Part shown: one piece after another, positions 1 to 7,792 of the stretch
How the letters are laid out: the number at the start of each line of letters is the position of its first letter
Position numbering within the stretch: the stretch's first letter is position 1
From: Sporolactobacillus sp. STSJ-5
GTDB taxonomy: Bacteria > Bacillota > Bacilli > Bacillales > Sporolactobacillaceae
DNA: 64,000 bases
Assembly: GCF_024385605.1 (NCBI RefSeq)
Contig: NZ_JANFOJ010000001.1
Coordinates: 62,001-126,000 of the forward strand
Direction of reading: 5' to 3'
Notes under the pieces: model-generated
What the model was told of the DNA's origin: nothing
Databases searched by the model: none
The model's input: the letters and a program-made list of their open reading frames with translations, nothing else
Program-made: the position numbers and the translations under genes

Positions 1-735
1 CTCGCCTTGGTGAATCACCACGTTGTCAACGTTTCTTGCAGCTTCCTGTTTATTCTGTTTTGTCGCGTTAGCATCAAAAGAATAATTAGCCGTGATGTAA
101 GAATGCAGCACATCGTTCAAAGCACCTCGTATACTGTCGTTCAATACTGAGGACGGCAAGGAGGCCGATGCTTTGTCCTGAACACGTTCCAGATCATTCC
201 AACCGACTTTATCGTTCATTGCTTCATAGATACCGGTGCTTGCAATATCCTCAGCAATTTGCAGATTATGGTCCGATGCCGTAAGCAGAGCAGTCAGTGT
301 ATTGTCTGATAAATGGGAATCAGCTGAATCTGAAAGACGTTCCGATATCATTTTAATCGCTGTATTGATCTGATCCTGATCCGAATCAGCAGATATCTTT
401 TGCTCCTTTTTTACTGACGCAATTGTGTCAAACAGATCGCCGACTTTTTCAACCTGCATAAGCCCGAGATTTTTATTATAAGCGTAGGCGGACGGTGTTG
501 ATCCGATCGCTTCCTGCCGTTTCGCATGCGTTGCTTGAGTATCTACTGTATCAATTGGCGACTGTATATCGGTGGTTGCTATTTCATGAAGCTTCACATT
601 CGGATTTTTGGGCAGGACACTGCCGATCATCAGCCCGTACAAAATGAGACCGACAATGAGCAGAATACTCCAATCAGCTAGATACGTTAGAGCAAATCGT
701 TTTATTTTTTGTTTGAATTGGATTTGTGATGTCAT
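1..735 (-). CDS. pgpH: PgpH/YqfF 7TM-HD cyclic-di-AMP phosphodiesterase, N-terminal part (cut by window edge)
   Basis: I translated the minus strand from the ATG at 733-735, preceded by GGAGG seven bases upstream; the frame stays open for 245 codons to the window edge. Residues about 15-34 form a membrane segment (FALTYLADWSILLIVGLILY), followed by a long extracellular-type helical region. This matches the 7TMR-HDED architecture of PgpH. The further membrane helices and the HD phosphodiesterase domain would lie beyond base 1. In B. subtilis the gene follows phoH, as here, 91 bp downstream. The family degrades cyclic di-AMP. The name rests on synteny plus the N-terminal domain, since the catalytic domain is not visible. 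Confidence 0.85.
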   Translation of the reverse strand, partial: MTSQIQFKQKIKRFALTYLADWSILLIVGLILYGLMIGSVLPKNPNVKLHEIATTDIQSPIDTVDTQATHAKRQEAIGSTPSAYAYNKNLGLMQVEKVGDLFDTIASVKKEQKISADSDQDQINTAIKMISERLSDSADSHLSDNTLTALLTASDHNLQIAEDIASTGIYEAMNDKVGWNDLERVQDKASASLPSSVLNDSIRGALNDVLHSYITANYSFDANATKQNKQEAARNVDNVVIHQGE

Positions 736-826
736 TGCTGCGCCTCCGCAACTTGTTTCCACTGCTTAGCCGGCAAACAAACCGGACGAGCCTTTCTCAA
801 TTGCGAATCAGACGTCCTTTCAACAG

Positions 827-1786
827 TCAGTCGCCATATGCTTCAATAATTTTTTGCACAAGCGGATGCCTTACAACATCAGTGCGATTTAAATTAATAA
901 AAGATATACCATCGACATGTTCCAGTAATTCTTTAGCCGTCTTCAGTCCTGACTTTTTTCCCTTCGGTAGGTCCACTTGGGTCACATCACCTGTAATAAT
1001 CATTTTCGAGCCGAATCCAAGACGTGTCAGGAACATTTTCATTTGCTCCTGAGTTGTATTCTGTGCCTCATCCAAGATGACATAGGCATCTTCCAAGGTC
1101 CGCCCTCGCATATAAGCAAGCGGTGCTACTTCAATTGTCCCACGTTCAATTAAGCGGAGTGTGTGTTCCGAACCCAGCACGTCGTGAAGCGCATCGTACA
1201 GAGGCCGCAGATACGGATCGACCTTCTCTTTTAAATCTCCGGGAAGGAATCCAAGACTTTCTCCGGCTTCCACTGCCGGCCTTGTTAAAACGAGACGTTT
1301 GATTTTTCCCGCTTTCATTGCGGTCACCGCCATAACGACCGCCAAATATGTTTTTCCTGTTCCTGCTGGACCAATAGCAAACACCATGTCGTGTTTTCTG
1401 ATTGCCTCAACATATTGCTTTTGACCAAGTGTTTTGACACGAATAGGTTTTCCTTTGCTGTTGGTCGTGATTTCATTCTCATATAAGCCGCCAAAGGCTT
1501 CCAACTGGCCGTTATCAGCCATTTTGAGCGCATAGACCGCATCTCGCCCTGTAATGGAGATTCCTCTTCTTATCAGGCTCAGAAGCGCACTCAGCACTTG
1601 TTCAACTTTACGTGCATCTGCCTCGCTCTCTGCTGAGACACTAACTGATCCGCCTCGCGTTACAATTGAAATACCAAGTGTCTGTTCAATTATTTTTAAA
1701 TGTGCATCTCCTGGTCCGAAAAGCATCAGCGCTTCGTTTCCATTTTCAAAATCCAGTGTAATTTTATATAAATGGCGTTCTGGCAA
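827..1786 (-). CDS. phoH: PhoH family P-loop ATPase
   Basis: This 319-residue protein has the length of B. subtilis PhoH. The Walker A motif GPAGTGKT lies near residue 140 and the Walker B-like ILDEAQN near residue 240; a KH-like N-terminal domain occupies about residues 1-100. PhoH proteins are cytoplasmic ATPases with predicted RNA-related or helicase-like activity whose precise role is poorly defined. The start is a TTG with GGAGG 11 bases upstream; no ATG sits nearer in frame. It is flanked by pgpH downstream and yqfD upstream, the usual order. A hairpin between yqfD and phoH suggests partial transcriptional separation from yqfD. Confidence 0.93.
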   Translation of the reverse strand: MPERHLYKITLDFENGNEALMLFGPGDAHLKIIEQTLGISIVTRGGSVSVSAESEADARKVEQVLSALLSLIRRGISITGRDAVYALKMADNGQLEAFGGLYENEITTNSKGKPIRVKTLGQKQYVEAIRKHDMVFAIGPAGTGKTYLAVVMAVTAMKAGKIKRLVLTRPAVEAGESLGFLPGDLKEKVDPYLRPLYDALHDVLGSEHTLRLIERGTIEVAPLAYMRGRTLEDAYVILDEAQNTTQEQMKMFLTRLGFGSKMIITGDVTQVDLPKGKKSGLKTAKELLEHVDGISFINLNRTDVVRHPLVQKIIEAYGD

Positions 1787-1894
1787 GCTCTATGTGTCCT
1801 CCTCAAAAATCAGTAGCGTTTCCATCATTTTACCATATCTCGATGTTTAAATTCCAATCCGTTTTGATGTACATCTCCGAAGGCTCGCAAAAGA

Positions 1895-1924
1895 AAAACG
1901 GATGCACGTTTGTCAATCCGTTTT
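1895..1924 (-). terminator. Rho-independent terminator at the end of yqfD
   Basis: Read on the minus strand, arms AAAACGGAT and ATCCGTTTT form a 9-bp stem with a 12-nt loop, followed by TTTTTCTTTT. One arm lies inside the last codons of yqfD, so the terminator overlaps the gene's 3' end. Confidence 0.65.
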
Positions 1925-3127
1925 CTGCTTCATTTTTTTCGTCTCTTTTTTTACATCAATTGCTTTAGATTCGGCAATGTTCTCATTCACGACTTGGTGC
2001 GTTCGGATATAAAGAGTGTTATTCACGACTTTTTTATAATCGACTGCAGAAGTTATTATTTTCGATTCTTTTGGAAGGCTGTCCAGTAATTTTTTATCGG
2101 AAGACTCAATAGCATCCTTGATTGCCTGTTTCTGCGTTAGTTTACGTTCGACTGTCTTCTTTTGTCTGTAGTCTTCCCGAATAAACGCAAAGGGGGTCTT
2201 CCAGATCAGAAAACGAATCGGCTTTTTAGTGGTTTCACGATCGTACTGCTTGAAGGGCTTAGACTTGATTCCCCATAGCGGTATCTGTGCCTGCCACATC
2301 TTTACTTTATATTTAAAATAAACGTTGCCGGAATAAAGCGTATAATGGCTGACAAGCGGAATTTGTGCTTCTGAATGATACCAAGTTTCCCCGACTACTT
2401 TTCCTTTTGCGGAAACAAATCGAGAGAATTTCTCATTTCCAATCTTGCCGCTGACTAATACTTGGCCTTTTTTCACAAATTGGTCGCTTTCAACAACAGG
2501 TTGTCCGGTTTCAACAAATAAACGCTGAACAACCGCTTGCTTGGTTGCGACAAGATTTCTTGGCCCTGCAACCGATTTCGGCTTCGGATATTTCTTTTGT
2601 ACAACGCTGACCTTATAGGTGGTACCCTCCTTTGAAACGCCGATCCATGTCACTTTAGTCAATTTTGTCGACAAGGCGCTTTCAAGATGACCGGTATCTG
2701 GAATAAACAGGTCAAGTGATCCCTCATATAAATGATTCTGTTTCAGAATGCTGCGGATTTGCGTCTCCAATTTAACATCTGCGCCGTCAATTCGGATCGA
2801 CCACACCATGTTCGAAAGGATGAGCAGCAGCAGAATAAAGAATATAAAACCCACTGTAATTCCCAACCGCAGCTTTATTTTCTTCATAAAAAAGGGCAGG
2901 CCTGCTTTTCTAAGAATACGAATTCGGCAATCCGAGGCCTTGAGCCACTTCTTTAAAGTATTCGAGTCGGCAAGTTCTATAAAACAAATGAGGGTTGTCT
3001 CATTTTTGCGCACAATATGCCATATTTTCACGTGTTCGCGCATACATAGGCGGATAAATTTTTCGGGATCTTTACCAATGATCTCTGCTTTTAAATAGCC
3101 CTCTGCACGATGAAAAGTATGCTTCAA
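1913..3127 (-). CDS. yqfD: Sporulation protein YqfD
   Basis: A 404-residue protein of the YqfD family (B. subtilis homologue just under 400 residues), a mother-cell sporulation protein with a role late in sporulation. A cytoplasmic N-terminal domain (about residues 1-85) precedes one membrane segment (about 88-110, ITVGFIFFILLLLILSNMVW) and a long outer domain ending in a basic, Lys-rich tail. The start is a TTG with GGGAGG eight bases upstream. yqfC lies 15 bp upstream, so the two are almost certainly co-transcribed. The biochemical activity is unknown. Confidence 0.92.
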   Translation of the reverse strand: MKHTFHRAEGYLKAEIIGKDPEKFIRLCMREHVKIWHIVRKNETTLICFIELADSNTLKKWLKASDCRIRILRKAGLPFFMKKIKLRLGITVGFIFFILLLLILSNMVWSIRIDGADVKLETQIRSILKQNHLYEGSLDLFIPDTGHLESALSTKLTKVTWIGVSKEGTTYKVSVVQKKYPKPKSVAGPRNLVATKQAVVQRLFVETGQPVVESDQFVKKGQVLVSGKIGNEKFSRFVSAKGKVVGETWYHSEAQIPLVSHYTLYSGNVYFKYKVKMWQAQIPLWGIKSKPFKQYDRETTKKPIRFLIWKTPFAFIREDYRQKKTVERKLTQKQAIKDAIESSDKKLLDSLPKESKIITSAVDYKKVVNNTLYIRTHQVVNENIAESKAIDVKKETKKMKQKTD

Positions 3128-3142
3128 CCTGCCAGCCTCCCT

Positions 3143-3424
3143 TCAGTTATCCACAAATCGAACATCATTCACCTGTCCTTGAAGAACGATTTCTTTCTCT
3201 AAAATAGTCTCCAGAACAAAATCATCACCCGCAATATGAAGCTCGCCTTTGCTCAGTGCGAGTCTCAGTTCAGTTTTTGAAAACGCGAGAACACTTTCGT
3301 AGTTTTCTATGGAGAGACGGAACTGGCCGATTAAGGTTAGACGAGGCACACCCAATACAACATCTTCAGGAATGTCGGACACTTCGGCAAACCATTTTTT
3401 AAACTGAGCGCTCCATTTTCTCAT
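3143..3424 (-). CDS. yqfC: Sporulation protein YqfC
   Basis: A 93-residue member of the small YqfC family, found only in endospore formers and encoded directly before yqfD as here. The protein is soluble-looking and beta-rich (repeated short hydrophobic strands such as RLTLIGQFRL and LHIAGDDFVLETIL), without a signal peptide. ATG start with GAGGTGGAGAG upstream. Its conserved pairing with yqfD suggests joint action in the mother cell, but no activity is known. Terminator-like DNA separates it from the yqfB-position gene upstream. Confidence 0.9.
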   Translation of the reverse strand: MRKWSAQFKKWFAEVSDIPEDVVLGVPRLTLIGQFRLSIENYESVLAFSKTELRLALSKGELHIAGDDFVLETILEKEIVLQGQVNDVRFVDN

Positions 3425-3576
3425 GATCTCTCTCCACCTCTTTACAACCTTATGAGCAAAGAATGGCGGCTAGCACTATGAATCTGCCAAATTGCCGAGA
3501 AAGTCTGATGAGAGTGTGACCTGGCTACGCCTTATATTATTTTTTTGATCTTTATATTTTCTTAGCTTGTATAACT

Positions 3577-3615
3577 AAAAAGATCCGTCAGCCATTTCGG
3601 CTGCGGATCTTATCG
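3577..3615 (-). terminator. Rho-independent terminator downstream of the yqfB-position gene
   Basis: On the minus strand AAGATCCG-CAGCC pairs with GGCTG-(A)-CGGATCTT (13 bp with one bulged base, loop GAAAT), followed by TTTTTAG. It ends the floA/yqfB-side transcript before yqfC. Confidence 0.75.
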
Positions 3616-3622
3616 TTATTGG

Positions 3623-4081
3623 TTAACGTATTCGTTTTTTCACAAAAAAAGGATGCGGTTGAACGGCTCGCGGTTTCCCAATGCATTCTGAAAAAATAAA
3701 GGCTTGGCGCAGCGCATCTTGATTCCGGCTCCATCCCGTTCCAGAATTTCCAGATATAGAAGTTCTCGGTGTATCTCGCATCCCGCCTGCTGCTTTTTTG
3801 CTAGAAGACTGGTCGATGCGTTTCTTAGTTTCATAATATTGCTTCATGAATTCATTTTCTGCGGGAATATCAGCAGATGCCTGTTCAGTTACCGAATCAG
3901 ATTTCCGCTGTGCTGTTCTGCTGGGCTCAGAACGTTGTCGTACGGTCCGTTGAACCTGAGGCCGTGCAGTTCCTGACCTTCCGCGTTCCTGACGACGTTT
4001 TTGTTCTTCAGCATTTTGCTTTTCAACAGACTTCGCTACATAAAAAACTAACAATATGACGAGTCCGATAACCCAAACCAT
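3623..4081 (-). CDS. Uncharacterised membrane-anchored protein in the yqfB position
   Basis: A 152-residue protein with an N-terminal membrane anchor (residues about 2-17, VWVIGLVILLVFYVAK). A highly charged, Arg/Ser/Gln-rich low-complexity middle follows, and the C-terminus is basic (PHPFFVKKRIR). It sits between floA and yqfC, where B. subtilis carries the uncharacterised yqfB. I could not recall enough of YqfB to claim homology, so this is a positional equivalent. ATG start with GGAGGCGAGGCA upstream, 29 bp after floA, so it is probably co-transcribed with floA; a role at FloA membrane microdomains is speculation. Confidence 0.7.
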   Translation of the reverse strand: MVWVIGLVILLVFYVAKSVEKQNAEEQKRRQERGRSGTARPQVQRTVRQRSEPSRTAQRKSDSVTEQASADIPAENEFMKQYYETKKRIDQSSSKKAAGGMRDTPRTSISGNSGTGWSRNQDALRQAFIFSECIGKPRAVQPHPFFVKKRIR

Positions 4082-4110
4082 TGCCTCGCCTCCTTTACGA
4101 ATCGCAACGG

Positions 4111-5115
4111 TTACTTATACTCATCGCCTGATGTATTGTCGCTGTTGTTCTCTTTGCCAAACGAGTGACGCATTTCCGTATCTGCTTTGATATTATTGTA
4201 ATTCATGTAATCCATGACGCCTAATTTTCCCGATTTTAGTGCAGATGCCATGGCAAGCGGTACCTCAGACTCAGCCTCAACAACCTTAGCACGCATCTCT
4301 TCGACACGCGCGCGCATTTCCTGTTCATTGGCAACAGCCATCGCGCGACGTTCTTCAGCCTTTGCTTGGGCAATGTTTTTGTCTGCTTCAGCTTGTTCGG
4401 TCTGCAGAAAAGCACCAATATTCTTGCCGACATCAACATCGGCAATATCGATTGATAAAATTTCAAAAGCAGTTCCTGCGTCAAGACCCTTTTCAAGCAC
4501 GGTCTTTGAAATCGTATCCGGATTTTTTAAAACGTCTTTATGAGTATGTGATGCACCAATTGTGCTGACAACGCCTTCGCCGACACGGGCAACAACCGTT
4601 TCCTCGCCTGCACCGCCGACTAGACGGTCAATATTGGCACGAACGGTAATTCGCGCCTTGACTTTAACTTCAATACCGTTAATGGCGACGCCGGCAATAT
4701 ACGGTGTTTCGATAACTTTTGGATTGACGCTCATCTGCACCGCTTCAAGAACATTTCGTCCGGCCAGATCAATTGCCGCCGCACGTTCAAAGGTCAGCGC
4801 AATATTCGCACGATGTGCAGCAATCAGTGCGTTGACGACACGGTCAACGTTGCCGCCGGCTAGATAATGACTTTCTAGTTGATTTGTATGCAAATCAAGG
4901 CCTGCTTTGGTCGCTTTGATCAGCGGATCGATGACGCGTCTTGGAACAACTCGCCTCAGCCTCATACCGATCAATGTAAAGATGCTGATACGAACCCCTG
5001 ATGACAAAGCCGAGATCCACAGCATCACCGGTACAAAAGTGAAAAGAATGACAATCGCGATAATGATAAGTGCCGCAATAATTAATATCCCAACTGTTGA
5101 AGCATCTAATTGCAT
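4111..5115 (-). CDS. floA: Flotillin-like protein FloA (YqfA)
   Basis: A 334-residue flotillin-like scaffold of bacterial functional membrane microdomains. It starts with a hydrophobic hairpin-type membrane segment (residues about 8-30, [23 protein letters not shown]). The SPFH-like region continues to about residue 235, followed by an Ala/Glu-rich coiled coil ([20 protein letters not shown]) typical of flotillins. Family members organise membrane proteins and affect cell shape, secretion and sporulation signalling. ATG start with GGGGATGAG upstream. Length and sequence are typical of FloA. Confidence 0.95.
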   Translation of the reverse strand: MQLDASTVGILIIAALIIIAIVILFTFVPVMLWISALSSGVRISIFTLIGMRLRRVVPRRVIDPLIKATKAGLDLHTNQLESHYLAGGNVDRVVNALIAAHRANIALTFERAAAIDLAGRNVLEAVQMSVNPKVIETPYIAGVAINGIEVKVKARITVRANIDRLVGGAGEETVVARVGEGVVSTIGASHTHKDVLKNPDTISKTVLEKGLDAGTAFEILSIDIADVDVGKNIGAFLQTEQAEADKNIAQAKAEERRAMAVANEQEMRARVEEMRAKVVEAESEVPLAMASALKSGKLGVMDYMNYNNIKADTEMRHSFGKENNSDNTSGDEYK

Positions 5116-5210
5116 GTACTCATCCCCTAACTATTCATAATCTGGCACAGCCAGTCTTTACCTGTGTTCACCATACAAAGCGCTTCAAAAAAGAAGAGCT
5201 TATGTAAACA

Positions 5211-5244
5211 AAGCTCTGTTTGCATTTTTTAACAAACAGAGCTT
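5211..5244 (-). terminator. Terminator hairpin downstream of yqeY
   Basis: A perfect 12-bp inverted repeat (AAGCTCTGTTTG / CAAACAGAGCTT) with a 10-nt loop, directly after yqeY. The U-tract is weak on the minus strand but good on the plus strand (CCTTTTTTCTTTT), so the hairpin may act in both directions. Confidence 0.6.
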
Positions 5245-5255
5245 CCTTTTTTCTT

Positions 5256-5699
5256 TTAACTTAATTTACTGCGCACGATTTTATTGATCATGCTGCCATC
5301 CGCCCGGCCTTTGACTTTCGGCATGACTGCTTTCATCACTTTGCCGATATCTGCCTTGGAGGCAGCGCCGACTTCCGAAATTGTTTCATCTATAATGGCC
5401 GCAACTTTCTCTTCAGAAAGCTGTTCAGGCATATAAGATTGGACAATTGCAATTTCATTGGTGACTTCATCAACTAGATCCTGTCGCCCTGCATTCTTAA
5501 ACTCTTGGAGGGAGTCTTTCCTCTGCTTAAGTTCTCGGGCCAGAACCGCCAGTGCCTCGTCATCGGACAATGGTTTACCAAGCTTGATCGATTCGTTCTG
5601 CAGCGATGTCTTGATCATGCGAATAACCGAGAGACGAGCTTTCTCCCTCGCTTTCATCGCTTGTTTCATATCTGTAGTCAAACGATCAACAAGGCTCAT
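5256..5699 (-). CDS. yqeY: GatB/YqeY domain protein YqeY
   Basis: The protein begins [16 protein letters not shown] and runs 147 residues, the family's usual length; the longer reading frame to 5780 is rejected because GGAG lies nine bases before this ATG. YqeY shares the tail domain of the GatB amidotransferase subunit, a helical tRNA-recognition fold, but stands alone and its function is not established. It follows rpsU after 86 bp, the conserved rpsU-yqeY pair of Bacillales, and the two likely share the rpsU promoter. Confidence 0.92.
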   Translation of the reverse strand: MSLVDRLTTDMKQAMKAREKARLSVIRMIKTSLQNESIKLGKPLSDDEALAVLARELKQRKDSLQEFKNAGRQDLVDEVTNEIAIVQSYMPEQLSEEKVAAIIDETISEVGAASKADIGKVMKAVMPKVKGRADGSMINKIVRSKLS

Positions 5700-5785
5700 T
5701 TGTAGTGCTCCTTTTTCGATAGTGTCCAAATCGCAGGGAAAATCGCAATCATTTATAAGCAAATTCCCTTTGTTGAACAAATCTC

Positions 5786-5965
5786 TTAATATCTGCGGCG
5801 TTTTTTACGCGCAGCCTCAGATTTCTTCTTACGCTTAACACTTGGTTTCTCGTAATTTCTCCGTTTCTTAACTTCTGCTAATGTACCGGATTTAGAGACC
5901 GACCGTTTAAAGCGTCGCAGCGCATCTTCAATCGATTCATTCTTCCGAACTCTTGTCTCGACCAT
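5786..5965 (-). CDS. rpsU: 30S ribosomal protein S21
   Basis: I translated a 59-residue basic protein, [18 protein letters not shown] onward, ending [14 protein letters not shown]. This is ribosomal protein S21, a small-subunit protein near the platform that influences mRNA binding and is known in Bacillus to affect motility and biofilm choices. The ATG at 5963-5965 is preceded by GGAGGGAGGG. A consensus-like promoter lies about 65 bp upstream, and yqeY follows. Confidence 0.96.
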   Translation of the reverse strand: MVETRVRKNESIEDALRRFKRSVSKSGTLAEVKKRRNYEKPSVKRKKKSEAARKKRRRY

Positions 5966-5999
5966 CTTTGTTTCCCTCCCTCCAAAAACGAAAACAACT

Positions 6000-6024
6000 C
6001 AACTGACATCTTTTATGTCAATTG
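6000..6024 (-). promoter_or_regulatory. Inverted repeat in the rpsU leader
   Basis: CAACTGACAT and ATGTCAATTG form 10-bp arms (one G-T pair) around a 5-nt spacer, between the rpsU promoter and its ribosome binding site. It could be an RNA hairpin or a protein operator. S21 is short and the hairpin lies 35-60 nt before its start, so leader autoregulation is possible but unproven. Confidence 0.4.
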
Positions 6025-6026
6025 CC

Positions 6027-6055
6027 ATTATATACGATAAAAAACAAATTATCAA
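6027..6055 (-). promoter_or_regulatory. Sigma-A-type promoter of rpsU-yqeY
   Basis: On the minus strand TTGATA, a 17-bp spacer and TATAAT form a near-consensus housekeeping promoter (11 of 12 bases). It points into rpsU about 60 bp downstream. Confidence 0.8.
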
Positions 6056-6244
6056 ATTTAGGAAAGCGTTTTTTCCATACTTCTCTAAAATTATACATTG
6101 ATCTAATCAATAATTGAGGCTGTTCATTTATTTTTGCCAGTCGGTCTAACCAGCGATTCTTTTTTCAGGTCAATTATTTTGCATAGAAATTTTTTTGTCA
6201 TTCCTGATTACCCTTGTCCATACAATAGGACGAGGTGATCGACC

Positions 6245-7165
6245 GTGGATCAGCAGGTTATTCTTTTTATTTTATATATTTTACTTTTTTTATTCGGTAT
6301 GGGTGTCATGACAGGCGGAATGCATGCATTGGTAGGAAACCGAATGCGTCGAACACTTGAGCGTGCCGCAAGTACGCCATTAAAGGGGCTTGTGATCGGC
6401 ACATTTGCGTCTATGCTGCTGCAGAGCAGCTCTGCCGTGACAATCATTACTGTCGGCTTAATCGGCGCACAGGCGATGCGCTTTTCGCAAAGTGTCGGTA
6501 TTATTCTTGGCGCCAATATCGGCACAACCTTGACCGGAGAAATTGCTGCTTTGCCTGTTGGTTCCATTCATTATGTTTTTTTAGGAGCAGGATTGCTCAC
6601 CATGTGTCTGCCGTTTCGCCGCTTTTTTTCGATTGGATCCTTCCTATTCGGCATCGGCTGTCTGTTTGCATCAATGAACGGCTTCAGTTCTTTATCTGAA
6701 ACTCTTGTTCAATCGCCGTTTATTCGCGATCTACTTGTCGATGCCAACGAGAGTATGATTTACGCAGTCATTGTCGGCACACTATTTTCGGCGATCATAC
6801 AATCCAGTTCCGCAACCCTGCTTGTTTGCATGGGCTTTTTAGACCACAATATTTTGTCACTTCCTGCTGCAATTGCAATCATGCTCGGCTCGAATGTAGG
6901 CACATGTCTCACAACTTATATTGCAAGTCTCGGAACCGGAAGGGAAGGACGATGGACCGCATATACTCATATTCTTTTCAATGTCCTGAGCGTTATCGTC
7001 TTCTTTCCGTTCATTCACTTTATGTCCGACTATTCCATGATGATCGGCGGCACCGGACGAGCAGCCCTCGCTCACGCCTCCGTTCTTTTCAACCTAATCA
7101 CTGGTTTTATTGCTGTGCCTCTGGCAGGTCCGTTCGGTCGCTGGGTGGAGCGCACCCGATTATAA
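6245..7165 (+). CDS. yqeW: Na/Pi cotransporter family protein YqeW
   Basis: A 306-residue polytopic membrane protein of the NptA/PNaS family, which takes up phosphate with sodium. It contains the two inverted-repeat QSSSA signatures of the family (LLQSSSAVTII near residue 60 and IIQSSSATLLV near residue 185) within about eight hydrophobic helices. It lacks the C-terminal PhoU-like domain of longer relatives, as B. subtilis YqeW does. The start is GTG with GAGGTGATC upstream. It is monocistronic, divergent from rpsU and followed by a terminator, the same neighbourhood as in B. subtilis. Confidence 0.9.
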   Translation: MDQQVILFILYILLFLFGMGVMTGGMHALVGNRMRRTLERAASTPLKGLVIGTFASMLLQSSSAVTIITVGLIGAQAMRFSQSVGIILGANIGTTLTGEIAALPVGSIHYVFLGAGLLTMCLPFRRFFSIGSFLFGIGCLFASMNGFSSLSETLVQSPFIRDLLVDANESMIYAVIVGTLFSAIIQSSSATLLVCMGFLDHNILSLPAAIAIMLGSNVGTCLTTYIASLGTGREGRWTAYTHILFNVLSVIVFFPFIHFMSDYSMMIGGTGRAALAHASVLFNLITGFIAVPLAGPFGRWVERTRL

Positions 7166-7170
7166 GAAAA

Positions 7171-7195
7171 ACCGGGCACAAAAACGCCCGGTCCT
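7171..7195 (+). terminator. Terminator of yqeW
   Basis: ACCGGGC and GCCCGGT form a 7-bp stem eight bases after the yqeW stop codon. The loop is A-rich and the following T-tract (CCTTAAAT) is weak, so termination may be partial. A similar string recurs at 7403-7434. Confidence 0.5.
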
Positions 7196-7390
7196 TAAAT
7201 CATGCCGGATTTTGATTACGCTCCGGTTGCTCGCATCAACTGAGCGCGACCGCGGGCAGTCCGGGAGCCTCCTCAAGCAAACTAATACCTGCGGGGTCTC
7301 CCCTGGCCTGCGATCAACAGAGCCGCTCCGCAGGAGTCTCGCACCTGCGCGTTTGGCTCACAACCTTTGGCTTTGGCGAAAATCATATAC
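7190..7390 (+). repeat. GC-rich interspersed repeat, copy 1
   Basis: This stretch matches 55420-55625 in the same orientation. Shared blocks include CTCCGGTTGCTCGCATCAAC, CCGGGAGCCTCCT, CTGCGGGGTCTCCCCTGG, GCAGGAGTCTCGCACCTGCG and AATCATATA, with diverged spacers. CCTGCGG can pair with CCGCAGG, and CGCAGG with CCTGCG, giving mutually exclusive hairpins. There is no protein-like frame conserved between the copies. From memory, similar GC-rich intergenic strings recur in other Bacillales genomes. The gap 7166-7792 otherwise holds only the second repeat and terminators. Confidence 0.8.
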
Positions 7391-7580
7391 TTTCTTTCCT
7401 TGTAAGAAAAACCGCGCAAAAGCGCCCGGTCCTTACTTTCACAGGACGTGATGGCTTTCGCGTTGCATACAGGACGCATGCGTATTTAGCGAAAGCTCCT
7501 TTATTGAAAGCTCCTTTGCAAATATTGTTTTTGATCATTAACCTTGTGCTTGAAAAGACCGTTCTATTTTCATAAATTAT

Positions 7581-7697
7581 TTTGGTCCTTCATTAAGTTA
7601 ACGAGTAAAATAAGCAGAATTTTTCCGTCTATTTCTCAGATTGGGTGCTTGCTTGCCTGATCGCCCACCCGTATCCTATGACGTTGATCATCGTACC
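7581..7697 (+). repeat. Second interspersed repeat, short copy
   Basis: It shares TTTGGTCCTTCATTAAGT, AAAATAAGC, CCGTCTATTTCTCAGATT and a TATGAC...ATCATCGTA end with 49148-49422. The copy here is compact: the internal AAATAAGGGTAATTTCTCCG units of the other copy are absent or merged into one. No coding capacity is apparent. Confidence 0.7.
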
Positions 7698-7731
7698 AGC
7701 AAGGAAGAACGATATACTTTCTTTTCTTGTA

Positions 7732-7758
7732 AGAAAAAAACCTGCCGATTGGCAAGTT
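7732..7758 (-). terminator. Terminator of mtaB
   Basis: On the minus strand AACTTGCC and GGCAGGTT form an 8-bp stem with loop AATC, followed by TTTTTTC. It lies 35 bp past the mtaB stop codon. Confidence 0.75.
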
Positions 7759-7792
7759 TTGATTACAGCAGGTAAATAGATGTGCTTAAAAG

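Noticed and set aside
7110-7479. Frames of 65-113 codons within the gap after yqeW
   Set aside because: They run through the GC-rich repeat. Apparent similarity to a frame at 55450-55725 reflects the shared nucleotide repeat; the frames differ by indels between copies.
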